DNA from: Azorinus chamasolen
Taxonomy: Eukaryota > Mollusca > Bivalvia > Cardiida > Solecurtidae
Direction of reading: 5' to 3'
DNA length: 64,000 nt
NCBI GenBank assembly: GCA_963576725.1
Contig: OY755252.1
Location: 22,451,450 to 22,515,449, forward strand
Below are positions 35,245-45,899 of the stretch, one piece after another (position 1 is the stretch's first letter; the number at the start of each line of letters is the position of its first letter). The notes beneath the pieces were generated by a model that worked only from the letters and a program-made list of their open reading frames with translations, was not told where the DNA came from and did no database searches. The position numbers and the translations under genes were made by a program.

Positions 35245-35956
35245 GTAAGTGACACTAGTATCTTGGTCGACGCATTCTCACATTAACTAGCGACACCTAT
35301 TCGTTTGTTAGACAATTAGGCGTGTTTACTCATTTTGAAAGAATGGTTTGCAACAGAATTGTGATCAAATTTCGGTAAATTAAGAATATAGATAAAATTA
35401 ATGCCAATTTGGACAAGGAACTATACGTTGAGACCAACGCTGTATTCCAGATCAGACGCCCTTGTGTAACTTTTCCAGGATGTTTCTGATCTGAACTACA
35501 CTGTTTTCTTTGTGCTCTTCGGCTTAATAAGCTGTGAAATAGTGGCGTGCAATGAACATATAAATAAAATTACGCATATGTATATGACATGTTCAAAACA
35601 AAACAGGGAGACGGAGAAGAATACATGCAATAAAAGGATCAAAGTATAAGCAAAGATACATTCAGGCAACCGACTGTGAGACAGAAAGATTGAACACTAA
35701 GCAATCGTTTTCTTTTCTTTCTTTATTCTTTAAACACTACTGTGTAATTGTTGCCTGTCACAGTTTTCTGGATGATTTTTATTCAAGTTTCAAAATGCCT
35801 TAGGTTCATAAAACTATATGATTTTACAATCAAGTTTATTACGCATATAATACAAGTGTTCTGGGTAGTTGTCGAATGTCCAAATGGGTATTGGTTTTGT
35901 ATTTTTTGTAAACTGAAGGATTATACTGACACTATAACATATGTTTTGTCTACCAG

Positions 35957-36054
35957 GGATTCTCTTTTGCCTTGTCGCAAGCTATTCAGTTGATGGGCAT
36001 GGCTGGATGTGATTGGGTTGCATCCTTGGTTCTGGAATTGGGAAGGCAATACGA
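35957..36054 (+). CDS. internal coding exon B of the same gene
   Basis: Acceptor 'tttgtctaccag' (ending 35956) and donor 'gtaagt' (36055) frame a 98-bp exon. The frame continues in phase 0 from exon A: GFSFALSQAIQLMGMAGC, then DWVASLVLELGRQYE. It ends with two bases of a split codon. The peptide looks like amphipathic helices. The 712-bp intron has no repeats. Further exons must lie outside what I can recognise: none is evident between 36055 and the repeat-rich region that begins at 36446, and no first exon or terminal stop was found. Confidence 0.65.
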
Positions 36055-36445
36055 GTAAGTTATCCCTCCTATTGTCCGTATTGGGAACAAGTAAAACATT
36101 TCTTTTTTATCGGACCAGGTTGTTCAGATATGATGTTATGTACGTTCACATCAATCAATGTTTCAAATACTATCAAACAATGTGGAAGTAAATTAGATAG
36201 TTCAAAAGTAGCATACTGTTAAATATCAAAGTCACTTTCATATAGTATAAAAGCTATTGTTTTAAACTACATAGAAACGATGACGACACGCATCATTGAA
36301 GTCACTGTCATAAACAATGTACTAATGAAACAATAACCTAATGTTTTATAGTATACAATCTGCTGTTTCGCGTGTGCAAGTTTCTCTGTCAAATAGTATA
36401 GATACTATTGTGTATAATCACTGGAAGTCACAGGTATTAATGTGC
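36055..36445. other. probable intron of the exon A/B gene
   Basis: It follows a good donor. No obvious next exon is visible. Confidence 0.35.
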
Positions 36446-36650
36446 TGGAAATTCATGAAAGTACAAAAATGAGTCATGCAGGAAACACCACATACAGAAC
36501 AAACACTCGCCCGAACAGCAACACAAGGAAACAGCAAATGTACATAGGTAGAAAAAACAACAAGAGACGCACAAAGACAAAACAAACATACAATAGGAGG
36601 AAGATGGAAGTACCGCCTTGGAACGGTCAGTGACAAAAGTCACCGGGGGC
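36446..36650 (-). repeat. PLE 3' tail, subfamily 2
   Basis: 'Atgagtcatgcaggaaacac', 'caaggaaacagcaaatgtac', 'aaacatacaataggagg' and 'agtaccgccttggaacggtc', then 'caccgggggcgctg'. Closest to 37440-37600 and 5635-5830. Confidence 0.65.
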
Positions 36651-37439
36651 GCTGTTTGATAAATTATAGCAACTACTGGTTCAAGCAGTACTGTTTGAAG
36701 CAATATAGAAACTTTCTACATTAGGTTGACTCACTGTTTCAAACACTGTGTAATCCACCGGTATAAAGTACTGGCGGCAATGTTTCTTCTGACGTAATTA
36801 AATGAAAAAAAAAGTAGTAAAGTCAAAACCACTATATTAAGCAGTCTGTAAAGCATTGTTCCATGAAGCTTTTATTTAAAACAATATGGGAAACATAGGT
36901 TCATCCAACACTGTAGATGGGTCTGTTTCATGTCAACAAGTAATGCAATATTTCAAGCGGAGTGGCAGTCAATGATAAAGCTTTCTCATACTAAGAGTGT
37001 CTTGCCTAACATGTCCCATAACGTTGCACTAGATGAGATGACGAGAAAAACAAGGTCTCATCAGGATCCAATAAGTCAATAGTCTCTGAAATTTTTAAAA
37101 GAATCGGGATTAAGTAAACATCGCAACGGATCAGGGTTTTAGCAGGCGGTAGCATAATCCAGTACGAAAGTTATGTAGAAAGCTCAGACATGTTTCTGTA
37201 TTAGTTTCGTCCTGCATTAAGCCGCCACCTGCTTTTATAGATGTCTACGATAATTCATAAAGCGGTCACTTTGGAGACGTTTTACCGTATATATGTGTAT
37301 GATTCTCGACTGTTTCTTTAAATAACATAGAAACCATTATGTCAACCATAAATTATTTTTCTTCCAAAAATATGTAAGTTACATTCTGTCTCAAACCATA
37401 TTGAAATCACTATCTAAGGTTTTAAATTATGAACGCATA
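36651..37439. repeat. palindrome relics in otherwise featureless DNA
   Basis: A class-3 hairpin relic lies at 37030-37075 ('ctagatgagatgacgag' with 'ggtctcatcaggatcc'). A family-2 palindrome relic at 37140-37231 has 'gcaggcggtagcataatcc', 'gttatgtagaaagctc', 'cctgcattaagccgccacct'. A tail scrap 'aaaagtagtaaagtca' lies at about 36810. Confidence 0.5.
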
Positions 37440-37600
37440 GAAGTACAAAAATGAGTCATGCAGGAAACTTCACATACAGAACAAACAGTCGCCCGAACAG
37501 CAGCACAAGGAAACAGCAAATGTACATAACTATAAAAACATCAAGAGACGCACATAGACAAAACAAACATACAATAGGGGGAAGATGAAAGTACTAGAAG
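37440..37600 (-). repeat. PLE 3' tail, subfamily 2, truncated
   Basis: The first 160 bp are nearly identical to 36456-36610 ('gaaacagcaaatgtacata', 'aaacatacaatagg'). It stops before the ACCGCC motif. Confidence 0.65.
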
Positions 37601-38225
37601 ACTTGAAAAATTGAAATACTGAAAACTGAACATACAATATTATAAATGAAGCCAAGCAAACATTGAAAGGATTAATCATTATACTTTCTTTTACAGTAGA
37701 TCATGATCTGCAGCGCAACGTTGGAGGGGTGCAAAGGTCCCATTGCATACTTTTGTTATTTTATATTAGGTTTATAAAAATGTCGAGGTAACACAAGAGA
37801 CGGATAGCATCACTAGTGTTGGCAATACTATCAGCATGTGCACTATTATCATGACAACCTGTTAAATAATGTTGAGGTCTTTTAAGGAAGACTACTGCTT
37901 CGTTTGGAATAAAGCTCACTGTGCAACCTTCAACATTACTCTCGTTTTGCAATAATTAACACCAGCTTTTTACTCTTCATGAAGAGAAGGCTTAAGTAAA
38001 TAAATGTATTTCAAAATTCATAACTCGAACAAAATTGAATCTGTATAATATGTTATTGTATTTGTGAATTTTGACGAACGATGTAAATAAATTAATATTC
38101 TACTTTATGAGTAACAGTTCTATTTAGTCCATTTTAATAAGGGATATAAAATCAATACTGCATACCGCTTATCAGGGTCTTCAGTGTTTGATTCCAAAAC
38201 AAGTTTTCAAATATCACAATGGTAA
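37601..38225. other. no recognisable gene
   Basis: AT-rich DNA; the minus-strand frame 37761-37952 is unrecognised. Confidence 0.35.
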
Positions 38226-38275
38226 AGGAATTTATGCAACACTACTCATGCCCCCTAGCACCGGCTTAATGTAAC
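38226..38275 (+). mobile_element. Rep-B fragment
   Basis: 'Gcaacactactcatgccccc' followed by 'tagcaccggcttaa' is the centre of Rep-B. Confidence 0.55.
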
Positions 38276-38529
38276 AGCAACCATGTTTATTCTTTTTTGT
38301 CGCTGTACAGAAGTTTTACTATGCTTCGTATGTTGTCTATACTCATAGGCGGGCTTTCACAAACATGCTCAGGTATGGCTAAAATGCTCCTGTTATTTCG
38401 AAATCGCATTAACTCTGAAACATTAATACAATTGATGAATCGGCCTCTAATATCACTCTACTTCTTGTTAAGCTAATATATATTCCAAATATAGTAAACT
38501 TAAATCAGTACTATTGAAAATTGATTTGA

Positions 38530-38785
38530 GACCGAACAGCGAGTCGCCCCGTACCTCATTCTGTGATGTGATGTTATAATTTCGGATCCCTCGGGATCAT
38601 TAGTTTCAATGTTATTGGTTTTGAAAATTGAATACCGCTTAAACTAGTGCTAGCGGGCGTGAGTAGTGATGCATTTTTGAATCAACTGCTCTTGAACTGA
38701 CTCAATAAAACCGTGTCTACAATATTCTCATTTCACATTGTTGCTTTTACTTCCTAAGGATCTCCTACATTCAGAAGAAATCAGT
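38530..38785 (-). mobile_element. Rep-B, near-full-length copy
   Basis: It begins 'gcgagtcgccccgtacctca' and ends 'aggatctcctacattcag'. It includes 'attgaataccgcttaa' and 'gactcaataaaaccgtgtc'. It lies in reverse orientation. Confidence 0.65.
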
Positions 38786-38875
38786 TGTTGCTCAATTATA
38801 TTTTCTGATTCTGATTAATCTCAATACATTTAGCTGATGACCACCGCTTAAGCCGATGCTACGGACGTGTATAGT

Positions 38876-39210
38876 GGAAAAGTAGTAAAGTCAAGCAGGC
38901 AAAGCCACACACAAGACGCAACCACCACCAAAACACCGATATACAGCATGACACACATACACACACACAACCACACACCCAAACGCACACTCACACACGG
39001 GATGAACACAGAAAACACCAACAGACACACAATAACCAGAGACAAACACTCCACACATGAACAAAATCACAAGCACAAAGACGCAAGGCAAACAAAAGGA
39101 AGGGTGACAAAGAGAGTACCGCCTTGGCATGGTCAGTAGCAAAAACACCACTGGGGATTTAAACCGGTTTACGGACGTCCTAACCTCACACTTCTCTCAA
39201 AATCACCCTA
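38876..39210 (-). repeat. PLE 3' tail, subfamily 1, truncated
   Basis: Runs from 'ggaaaagtagtaaagtcaag' to 'cttctctcaaaatcacccta', then breaks at a Rep-B scrap (39210-39260). Highly similar to 20416-20755 and 39496-39850. Confidence 0.75.
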
Positions 39211-39262
39211 GTGTTGCACCTTAACTACTTGCTCATGAACAGACTCAAAAAGTTTTTTTTTC
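39210..39262 (-). mobile_element. Rep-B fragment
   Basis: 'Gtgttgcaccttaactactt' followed by 'gctcatgaacagactcaa'. It abuts the PLE tail exactly where the tail is cut. Confidence 0.5.
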
Positions 39263-39495
39263 GACGGATCTCCTTATATCAGAGTTTTACACATTTCTGT
39301 CAGCATTGTCATTTTGCGCATGTCAACCCATGAAAAACGTGGATATGAATCAAAACCAATACTTGCATTATGGATTGTTGACATGTCTCGAGTCTGTACA
39401 TGCAAAACGAGTTGTGCACTTAAGTGCACTTAGTTAATTTTGAAATAAAATAAGCTCACTTGTGAAATTGGGACATGTTCTCTGTTTCCATAATT

Positions 39496-39600
39496 GGAAA
39501 AGTAGTAAAGTCAAGCAGGCAAAGCCACATGCAAGACGCAACCACCACCAAAACACCGATAGACAGCATGACACACACACACACACAACCACACACCCAA

Positions 39601-39640
<40 letters not shown>

Positions 39641-40110
39641 AATGAACACAGAAAACACCAAAATACACACAAGAAACAGGGACAAACGTTCCACAACATG
39701 AACAAACAACAAGCACAAAGACGCAAGGCAAACAAAAGGAAGGGTGACAAAGAGAGTACCGCCTTGGCACGGTCAGCAGCAAAAACACCACTGGGGGTTT
39801 AAACCGGTTTACGGACGTCCTAACCTCACACTTCTCTCAAAGTCACCCTAGCTTTACAAATAGTGTAAATAAAGGTATCCCCGCTGGACTTACCCACAAC
39901 ATAGACGACGGTGAACACAGGACAACATGTAAAACATAGCATAATAACTGTGACAATCCGTCAAATATGTACTCAATGACTTTGCTGAAGTCAGAGCACC
40001 TGCAGGTAAGCCGTTAAGGGCACGACAGGGAAAAAGTAATACATGAGTCTGGTAAGCTCCTCCTGTATCCAAGTTTAAGAGTATACCATCATAGAGTACT
40101 ACCCTTATAA
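39496..40110 (-). repeat. PLE 3' tail, subfamily 1, long copy
   Basis: Nearly identical to 20416-21025, including 'tttacggacgtcctaacctc', 'ggtatccccgctggacttac' and 'tcagagcacctgcaggtaag'. It contains an expanded (AC)n run at 39604-39638. On the minus strand it holds a long Cys/Val-rich open frame that is also open in the sister copies. Confidence 0.75.
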
Positions 40111-40479
40111 CTGTTCCAATACTATACATTCTCGGTATGTTAGCAAAACAGTGTATACTTCATGTTATGGGGATAGGAACACTACCACAAAGTGTTCCTT
40201 GCGTTTGGAATATATGACCTATGTTAACTGTTATCTTGCTACTGTTGCAATATCCTAAAATGTCTGTTAAGATTGGGATATGGTATAATTTTGTCTATGT
40301 TGTATTCGATCACGTGTTTGAATTTTTTTGCCGAGTTTAAAACAGCTTAGATCCAAGCTGTATGGAATGTTTAATAGAACAAATGACAGGAGTCATTCCT
40401 CACACAAATACCCGCACACATACACAGATCCATCCTTCATGTCGCAGACAGCGGGATTAAAATAATAAGAATTGTAGCT
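40111..40479. other. no recognisable feature
   Basis: AT-rich unique DNA. Confidence 0.35.
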
Positions 40480-40625
40480 TAAGGTTAGATTCCGAAAGTA
40501 GATCATTCGAACGCACAAGCAGCACTGCGGAAAGAGTAACTTGCTGACTCGGTTTTAATGAATATGTTCATAAACAGTTACTAAAAGCGCAGCATTACTC
40601 ACACCAAAAGAAAATTTCAAACGAC
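40480..40625 (+). mobile_element. Rep-B, diverged partial copy
   Basis: 'Tgctgactcggttttaatga' followed by 'atatgttcataaacagtta' and 'gcgcagcattactcacacc'. The 5' end has 'gaaagtagatcattcgaac'. Confidence 0.5.
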
Positions 40626-40870
40626 ATGTTCAAACCGTATGGGTATACAAAATGTTCACCAGTGCTAGTCAGTAGTGACTGGCATAATAAGAAACTATTG
40701 TAGCAACAATCGTAACACCTTTACATATAAACACGCTTTGCATGAAAACTAACTGAATAAATCAGTTTTAAAGCGACCATTTAACAGAGGCATAGTTATG
40801 GGTCTTATACGCAAGACGAATTCAGCCTGGTAGAAACTAGAACAATATCTATATTACATGTATATGATAA

Positions 40871-40935
40871 GCAAACAGAGCAGACCCTGGTCAGACAGTT
40901 CCTATAGAAGCCGTCCGATCTGATCAGGTGTAGAA
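40871..40935. repeat. family-1 hairpin relic
   Basis: 'Gcaaacagagcagaccctgg' with core 'cagttcctatagaagccgtc'. The right outer arm has been replaced. Confidence 0.55.
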
Positions 40936-41604
40936 AGACCGATTCATGGATAAAGGATTAATCCGATATTCATGTTATGAACAGCATTTGAAGCATGGCT
41001 GGCGTTCGGGTCAAGCTCAGAGTAACCCGGCGTCTGGTCTTGATTCAATCTGATTACTAGAACCGGAGGTTTAAAACGTGTAAATTGAGATGTGGGGTTT
41101 GTGGGGTTTTGAGTTGGGCCAGTAGACGCGGTGGTGGCTCCGTTCATATTTATTAGTAGTTGCCAAAGTTTTAACTTCAAAGTAGTAATAACTTCAAATA
41201 AACATTCAGTCATAGAATCACCACGACAATTATGCATGTGATAAAATCAACAAATCTTCGATGGTAACAAGAATAAATATATTGATTTCAATACTCATTT
41301 GAAATTATGTATCCCTATCACTTAAGTCACTAACCACTTCTATGGGAATAAATTTGTTCTGGGTTAGGGTTCCCTGTTCCCTCCCGACCCTCTTTACAAT
41401 GTGAGGTTAAACTGCAAATTTAGGATCGCTTTAATTGATACCTTTAACGAGAGATAATAAGTAATTGTCAACAACTGAAATACCGATAAAACGACACCTA
41501 TTGGTTTTGAAAGCAACCAAGTATAGGTAAGCCGACATTGTGAAGTGAAACAGATCCATGCTATTTAGTGAAAGGGTCGTTATCATTTAACATGTTCGAT
41601 ACCG
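40936..41604. other. no recognisable gene
   Basis: The minus-strand frame 40944-41237 (97 codons) is unrecognised. No repeat is seen. Confidence 0.3.
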
Positions 41605-41765
41605 TGATTGACTGAGTTGGGTTTAACATTCCACCAACACAGACAGATTATACGGAGACGTGGACCACGGCTTTAAGTCTCATCCGAAAGACTGTTTGAG
41701 CGAGGAGTCCATCGACCCCTGGCTTAGTAGTCTAGCTCATTACCACTAGACCTGGGAACCGCTTC
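41605..41765 (-). mobile_element. second SINE family, tRNA-like head on minus strand
   Basis: The reverse complement begins 'cccaggtctagtggtaatga' and continues 'gctagactactaagccaggg' and 'gtcgatggactcc', a tRNA-like A-box and B-box arrangement. The body then has 'tcggatgagacttaaagccg' and 'ggtggaatgttaaaccca'. It differs from the three plus-strand SINEs. It is a retroposon by inference only, since there is no second copy in the window. Confidence 0.45.
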
Positions 41766-42239
41766 ATATTTTCGATACCAAAGTATTTTTGTCTACTAAA
41801 ATTCTGGCCTGCTGCACATTTCAGAGTGCGCATTTCTAGAATTTATATTCATAGCCATTATCAGAGTGTCAAACAAGTTGGGATCTGATTCAAAGATCAC
41901 TATTCGAAATTCCATTTGGCTTAAAGGGTAAGAAATACAGGTTTCGATTGTATCACAGAATCAGATATATCTTTACGTAAGTTTCAATAATATGACAAAA
42001 CATTTAAGGAAGACCCGAATCAAACAAGGTCATCAACTTTTGAAAACTGCGGTTAGTTCAGAATAATAAAACAACATTATTCTGTACAAAGTGTACGAAA
42101 GAGATGTAGGTAAACGTAACGATATAACCTATGCAGGAGAGATAACATACACATTTGACAACTCTCCAACACTACAAACTAATAAGCGAAGAACACAGAA
42201 TTCAAGCATATCAAACAAGAGCTCCGTATGCGTAATCCA

Positions 42240-42745
42240 GCCCTCGTATGTTATTTCCTAAGTCCTTAAAGGGAAATAATGTAGTAAAAAGAATGATATT
42301 AATTGTTCATAGTATAGCCCTGATATCGGTTAATATGTATGTGAAGAGTTTATCTCAAAATGTGAAGAAGTTGCGTTCAGCTCTTTCATTTATTTCTATG
42401 TCGGTAAAGGGGCATAATTTTGTCAAAAAGCCTTACAGAATAATGACCTATTACTATATTGTAGCCCTTGTGATGGTAAACAAGTGTATTATGTTTCATT
42501 AAATTAAATTGAATATTTAAAAAGTTAAGGTTTTTTTTTTCACGACTACGACAGACGCCGACGTCGTCGACGATACGGGAGACGTAACAGTATCCCAATT
42601 TCGTTTTTGAAAGGAACGAGCTATAACACCCAAGTATTTCACAAAAAGGAGAAACAAACATTTGCTAGGTAAAATATGAGAGTACCTCCTTGAAACGGTC
42701 ATTGACCAACACCACTGCTTGTCATATAACCATCTGTGTGATACT
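42240..42745. repeat. repeat block plus PLE tail scrap
   Basis: The unit 'aaagggaaataatgtagtaa' recurs in altered form as 'aaaggggcataattttgtca' about 145 bp later. A C-G-rich stretch 'cgacgtcgtcgacg' follows at about 42558-42572. At 42660-42715, 'gagtacctccttgaaacggt' followed by 'caacaccactg' is a PLE tail remnant. Confidence 0.45.
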
Positions 42746-43013
42746 CTGACGATCATTAATAGAATGCGTTTATTTCCATTTTATGGGAATTAATTGCCTT
42801 GTAGAAAAAGTACTCTTCAGGGGAGTACATATTCTTATATTAGAAGTCAATATTTTACGGGAGAGAAATGCATAATCTACGGGAGTACCTTTTCTATTTC
42901 GAATATGGACTTGAGATTATAACTTCTACGGAAGTACAAATTCGTCATTACACGGGTTTACTCAGCATTTGATTCGAGTGCCAGCTCCCCTTTAAATGCA
43001 AGTCATAACATGA

Positions 43014-43262
43014 TTAACCCTTTATTTCATGAAAACGTCCTTCTACGTCTTTGCAAACAGAGTAGATCCAGATCAGACGGCTCCTATAGGAACTGTCTGA
43101 CAAGGGTCTGCTCTGTTTGCTTATCATATAATACAGATATGGTTCTACAGTTTCTGCCAGGGCCAAATGTTCTTCTGTCCATTTGCAAGTATAGCAGTTA
43201 ATTTAATTTATACTCATGATGAACTTACTTATTACCTTAATATTCATGGAGTAAAGGGTTTA
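43014..43262. mobile_element. TTAA-type hairpin MITE, family 1
   Basis: The left end 'ttaaccctttatttcatgaa' (43014) and the right end 'ttcatggagtaaagggttta' are inverted repeats; the final TTAA has mutated to TTTA. The 68-bp palindrome at 43053-43120 has core GGCTCC-TATA-GGAACT and outer arms 'gcaaacagag' and 'ctctgtttgc'. Confidence 0.75.
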
Positions 43263-43430
43263 GACGGTCAGACTATTAAATTGTTCAAAGTGCTATTGAA
43301 AACGAAAGAAATATATCTTAATAATATGTTTTCGTAGTGATAGTGAGCAGAAAAAATAAATGTATAAACAACTTGTTTTCATTCATTAGTAGTGAAATGA
43401 ACAGTTTTGTAAGATTGGAAACAAAGAAAA

Positions 43431-43540
43431 CCTTCTACAGCACACGGTATTCTCAGGCGGTCACCCGTCCAAGGACTAACTGGACTCGACGTTGCTGAAC
43501 TTCGGTGAAGGAAGAGAACCAAATCTAATATCGTCGATGC
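43431..43540 (-). pseudogene. 5S rRNA-derived sequence (pseudogene or 5S-type SINE head)
   Basis: On the minus strand, reading from about 43540, there is a 5S-like sequence. 'Caccgaagttcagcaacgtc' followed by 'gagtccagttagtccttgg' and 'acgggtgaccgcctgagaat' and 'accgtgtgctgtag' corresponds to 5S positions covering the internal promoter. That promoter has an A box near AGTTNAGCAACGTCG, an intermediate element and a C box near GACCGCCTGNGAATACC. The 3' two-thirds is well conserved; the 5' third (about 43515-43540) is shortened and diverged. Base changes inside the A box and the shortened head argue against a working gene. A 5S-derived SINE (SINE3 type) is an alternative. Confidence 0.7.
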
Positions 43541-43599
43541 AGAGCATTCTACGACTCATCGTCAAATCATATCCTTCGTTGCAAATGTAAAAACACACC

Positions 43600-43820
43600 T
43601 CATCGGTCAATATACAATAAATATATTTAACATGTTGCAAAATAAATATTTTTATTTTATAATTTTATATGTTTATTGTATATTATATATAGACTTATTG
43701 TATAAAATATATATTTATTGCACAATTTTATATATTTATTGTATATTTTATGTATTCATTGCATATTTGTAAAATTATACAATAAATATATAAAATTAAA
43801 CAAAAATATATTTTATACAA
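43600..43820. repeat. AT-rich repeat of TATTTATTGTATA
   Basis: 'Tatatttattgtata' and its inverse 'atacaataaatatata' recur about nine times at 25-40 bp spacing. Confidence 0.7.
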
Positions 43821-45236
43821 CATTGCAACGCCTGACACGCCATAATTATACAAGTTCGATACATGTTAAAGTTGCACCAAAGGCCTTTGTTGTGATAAAT
43901 CTAAAATAAACCTGCGTAAAAGTACTTAAAACGCAAAAAGACCAAGGCCAAACCAAATAACAATAAAAACAACACTATATGTTTTCATTCTTTATTTATG
44001 TACATATAGTAGAATCACTATCGCCCGACGTGTGGCCCTGATATTGGACATTGGTAGCATGTGTACCAATGATAAAGGAACATGTAATTGCCTGCTATTT
44101 GTTTTCCACTCGTCGTCGAGTCATATCCACTTACCTTGAAATGCCAACCTTTGATAACATCCCAGTTTATTTTAAAAACAAATTATATACAACGTGTACC
44201 AATAGGGGTTAAAGGAAACATTAAGTAATCTGCCTTCAGGTTTAGTGTTGTGATAATTACAAAGTAATCTCAGTATTCATTCTCGTAATCTTAATCCTAA
44301 ATATGTCATAGCCTTTGTACATCAGTCAACATTGTCTCTTTACTTATACGGACAATTGATTACAAGGGAATGGTAAAGCTTTACACTATTTACACAGTAT
44401 CATTGATGTTAATCACATGTAAACAAAACGTGAGCGATACAGACAATTACACAAATTGAATTCGATTAGAAGCTAAATTGGACGAAAAGATGAAAGTAAT
44501 ATTCGCTTTATTTCTGTACGTTAAACATATCTGAAACTCAATTGTCTTTAATCATTTTTGTAATATTTATTTGTATGTTTCACTCAGGTTTGATTATGAG
44601 CCGTATGATATTACTGTATTTAAATTTAGGTCAGTTTGATGACATGCTGATCTCAACCGTGTTGCCTTTCAGTATAATTCAAACATGTCAACCAGACCGT
44701 ACTTGATGTTTACATAATTGGAGACAATGGATGAAAATGTATTTGGTACATTGTGAGATTCTAGCAACTGTAATACATTAATACATGTTTCACAATGCCA
44801 ATCCGGTGAGGTGATGCAATGACACATATGTAGAAATAAACTGTATATCATAACACAGCAATTCCACCATTGTGCCGTCTTGAATAAAGAACATTGTCAG
44901 CAAAACAGTATATTACACGAATGCAGTTACATCTGTTGAAGCTACACTCAAATCTCAAATTTCAAATGTATTGCATGCTTATTATGCATGTAATGAACAT
45001 GTTATACCAGGCCTCGTCAGATTTTACATCGTTTTAACAGTATTAAATTCATATCACGGCGCCCAGCAAATTACAGATGGAGGAAGAAACGTTACCTATG
45101 TTGAGTGCATTGCATATTCAACTAAATCATAACATAATACACAACGATGTATAATTCATCTACTACAACATCAAACCGTATCGTATAATGTCATGCACAT
45201 TATTATGTTTATAGTACTTTTCTAATTTTTGCATAT
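43821..45236. other. no recognisable gene
   Basis: About 1.4 kb AT-rich DNA. The minus-strand frame 44669-44851 is unrecognised. Confidence 0.35.
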
Positions 45237-45390
45237 ATGGAAAAATAGTCAAACAGGGAGAGCCACACACGAAATGACACCGCACCAAACACCATCTAAC
45301 AAGAAACGGTAAAGCCACAAGACAAAACATAACAGGACGCATATCATGACGAAACACATTAAACATTAAGCATATTAAACAACAAAATTG
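45237..45390 (-). repeat. PLE-type 3' tail, subfamily 3
   Basis: 'Ggaaaaatagtcaaacaggg' followed by 'agagccacacacgaaatgac', then 'aagccacaagacaaaacata'. Reverse complement of 24333-24485 and 30329-30480. A Rep-B end (45391-45426, 'ttttgctttcgaaggatcac') abuts it. Confidence 0.55.
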
Positions 45391-45426
45391 ACCTTTTGCT
45401 TTCGAAGGATCACCCATTTTCAGAAT

Positions 45427-45899
45427 TATATCTCAAATGCATACAGCTTCATGCAGTATGACCTTTGATAATTTGACATTCTTAAAAGAAATACAATGTA
45501 CATTGAAACATTTTGTTCCCAAAAATGTTTTTAAACTTGCACTACTACTGGAATTTTTTTGTTGCATCAGCATCACCATCAAATAAATTTAATGTACAAG
45601 TCGGTGCTTATATTGAGTACTTTTAAATACATACATATCTTGTATATTTCTAAACAACTGTTAGAGAATGAATAATAGTATATTATAAAACATGATACTT
45701 ATTAGCTTCTTAGCAAAACTACATGTATGTTTGCACATTCGTACTATGATTCATTGTAATTGTAATTTTTAACAACATAGTTGATGTTCCGTTTGATATA
45801 TTTATAAAATCTCTTACTTATATTGAAACCAAATACAGAGACGTTAAGCATAACTAGAAAACTGACTCGATCAGAGAGGGTCCTGCAGATGGTCTTTTG
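45427..45899. other. no recognisable feature
   Basis: AT-rich DNA. Confidence 0.35.

Noticed and set aside
34960..35286. A 108-residue single-exon protein
   Set aside because: A splice acceptor at 35066 and donor at 35245 delimit the conserved-looking part; residues outside are intron translation.
10356..42756. Cys-rich minus-strand frames in the PLE tails as independent genes
   Set aside because: They lie in repeated 3' tails with CA microsatellites; kept only as a low-interest finding.
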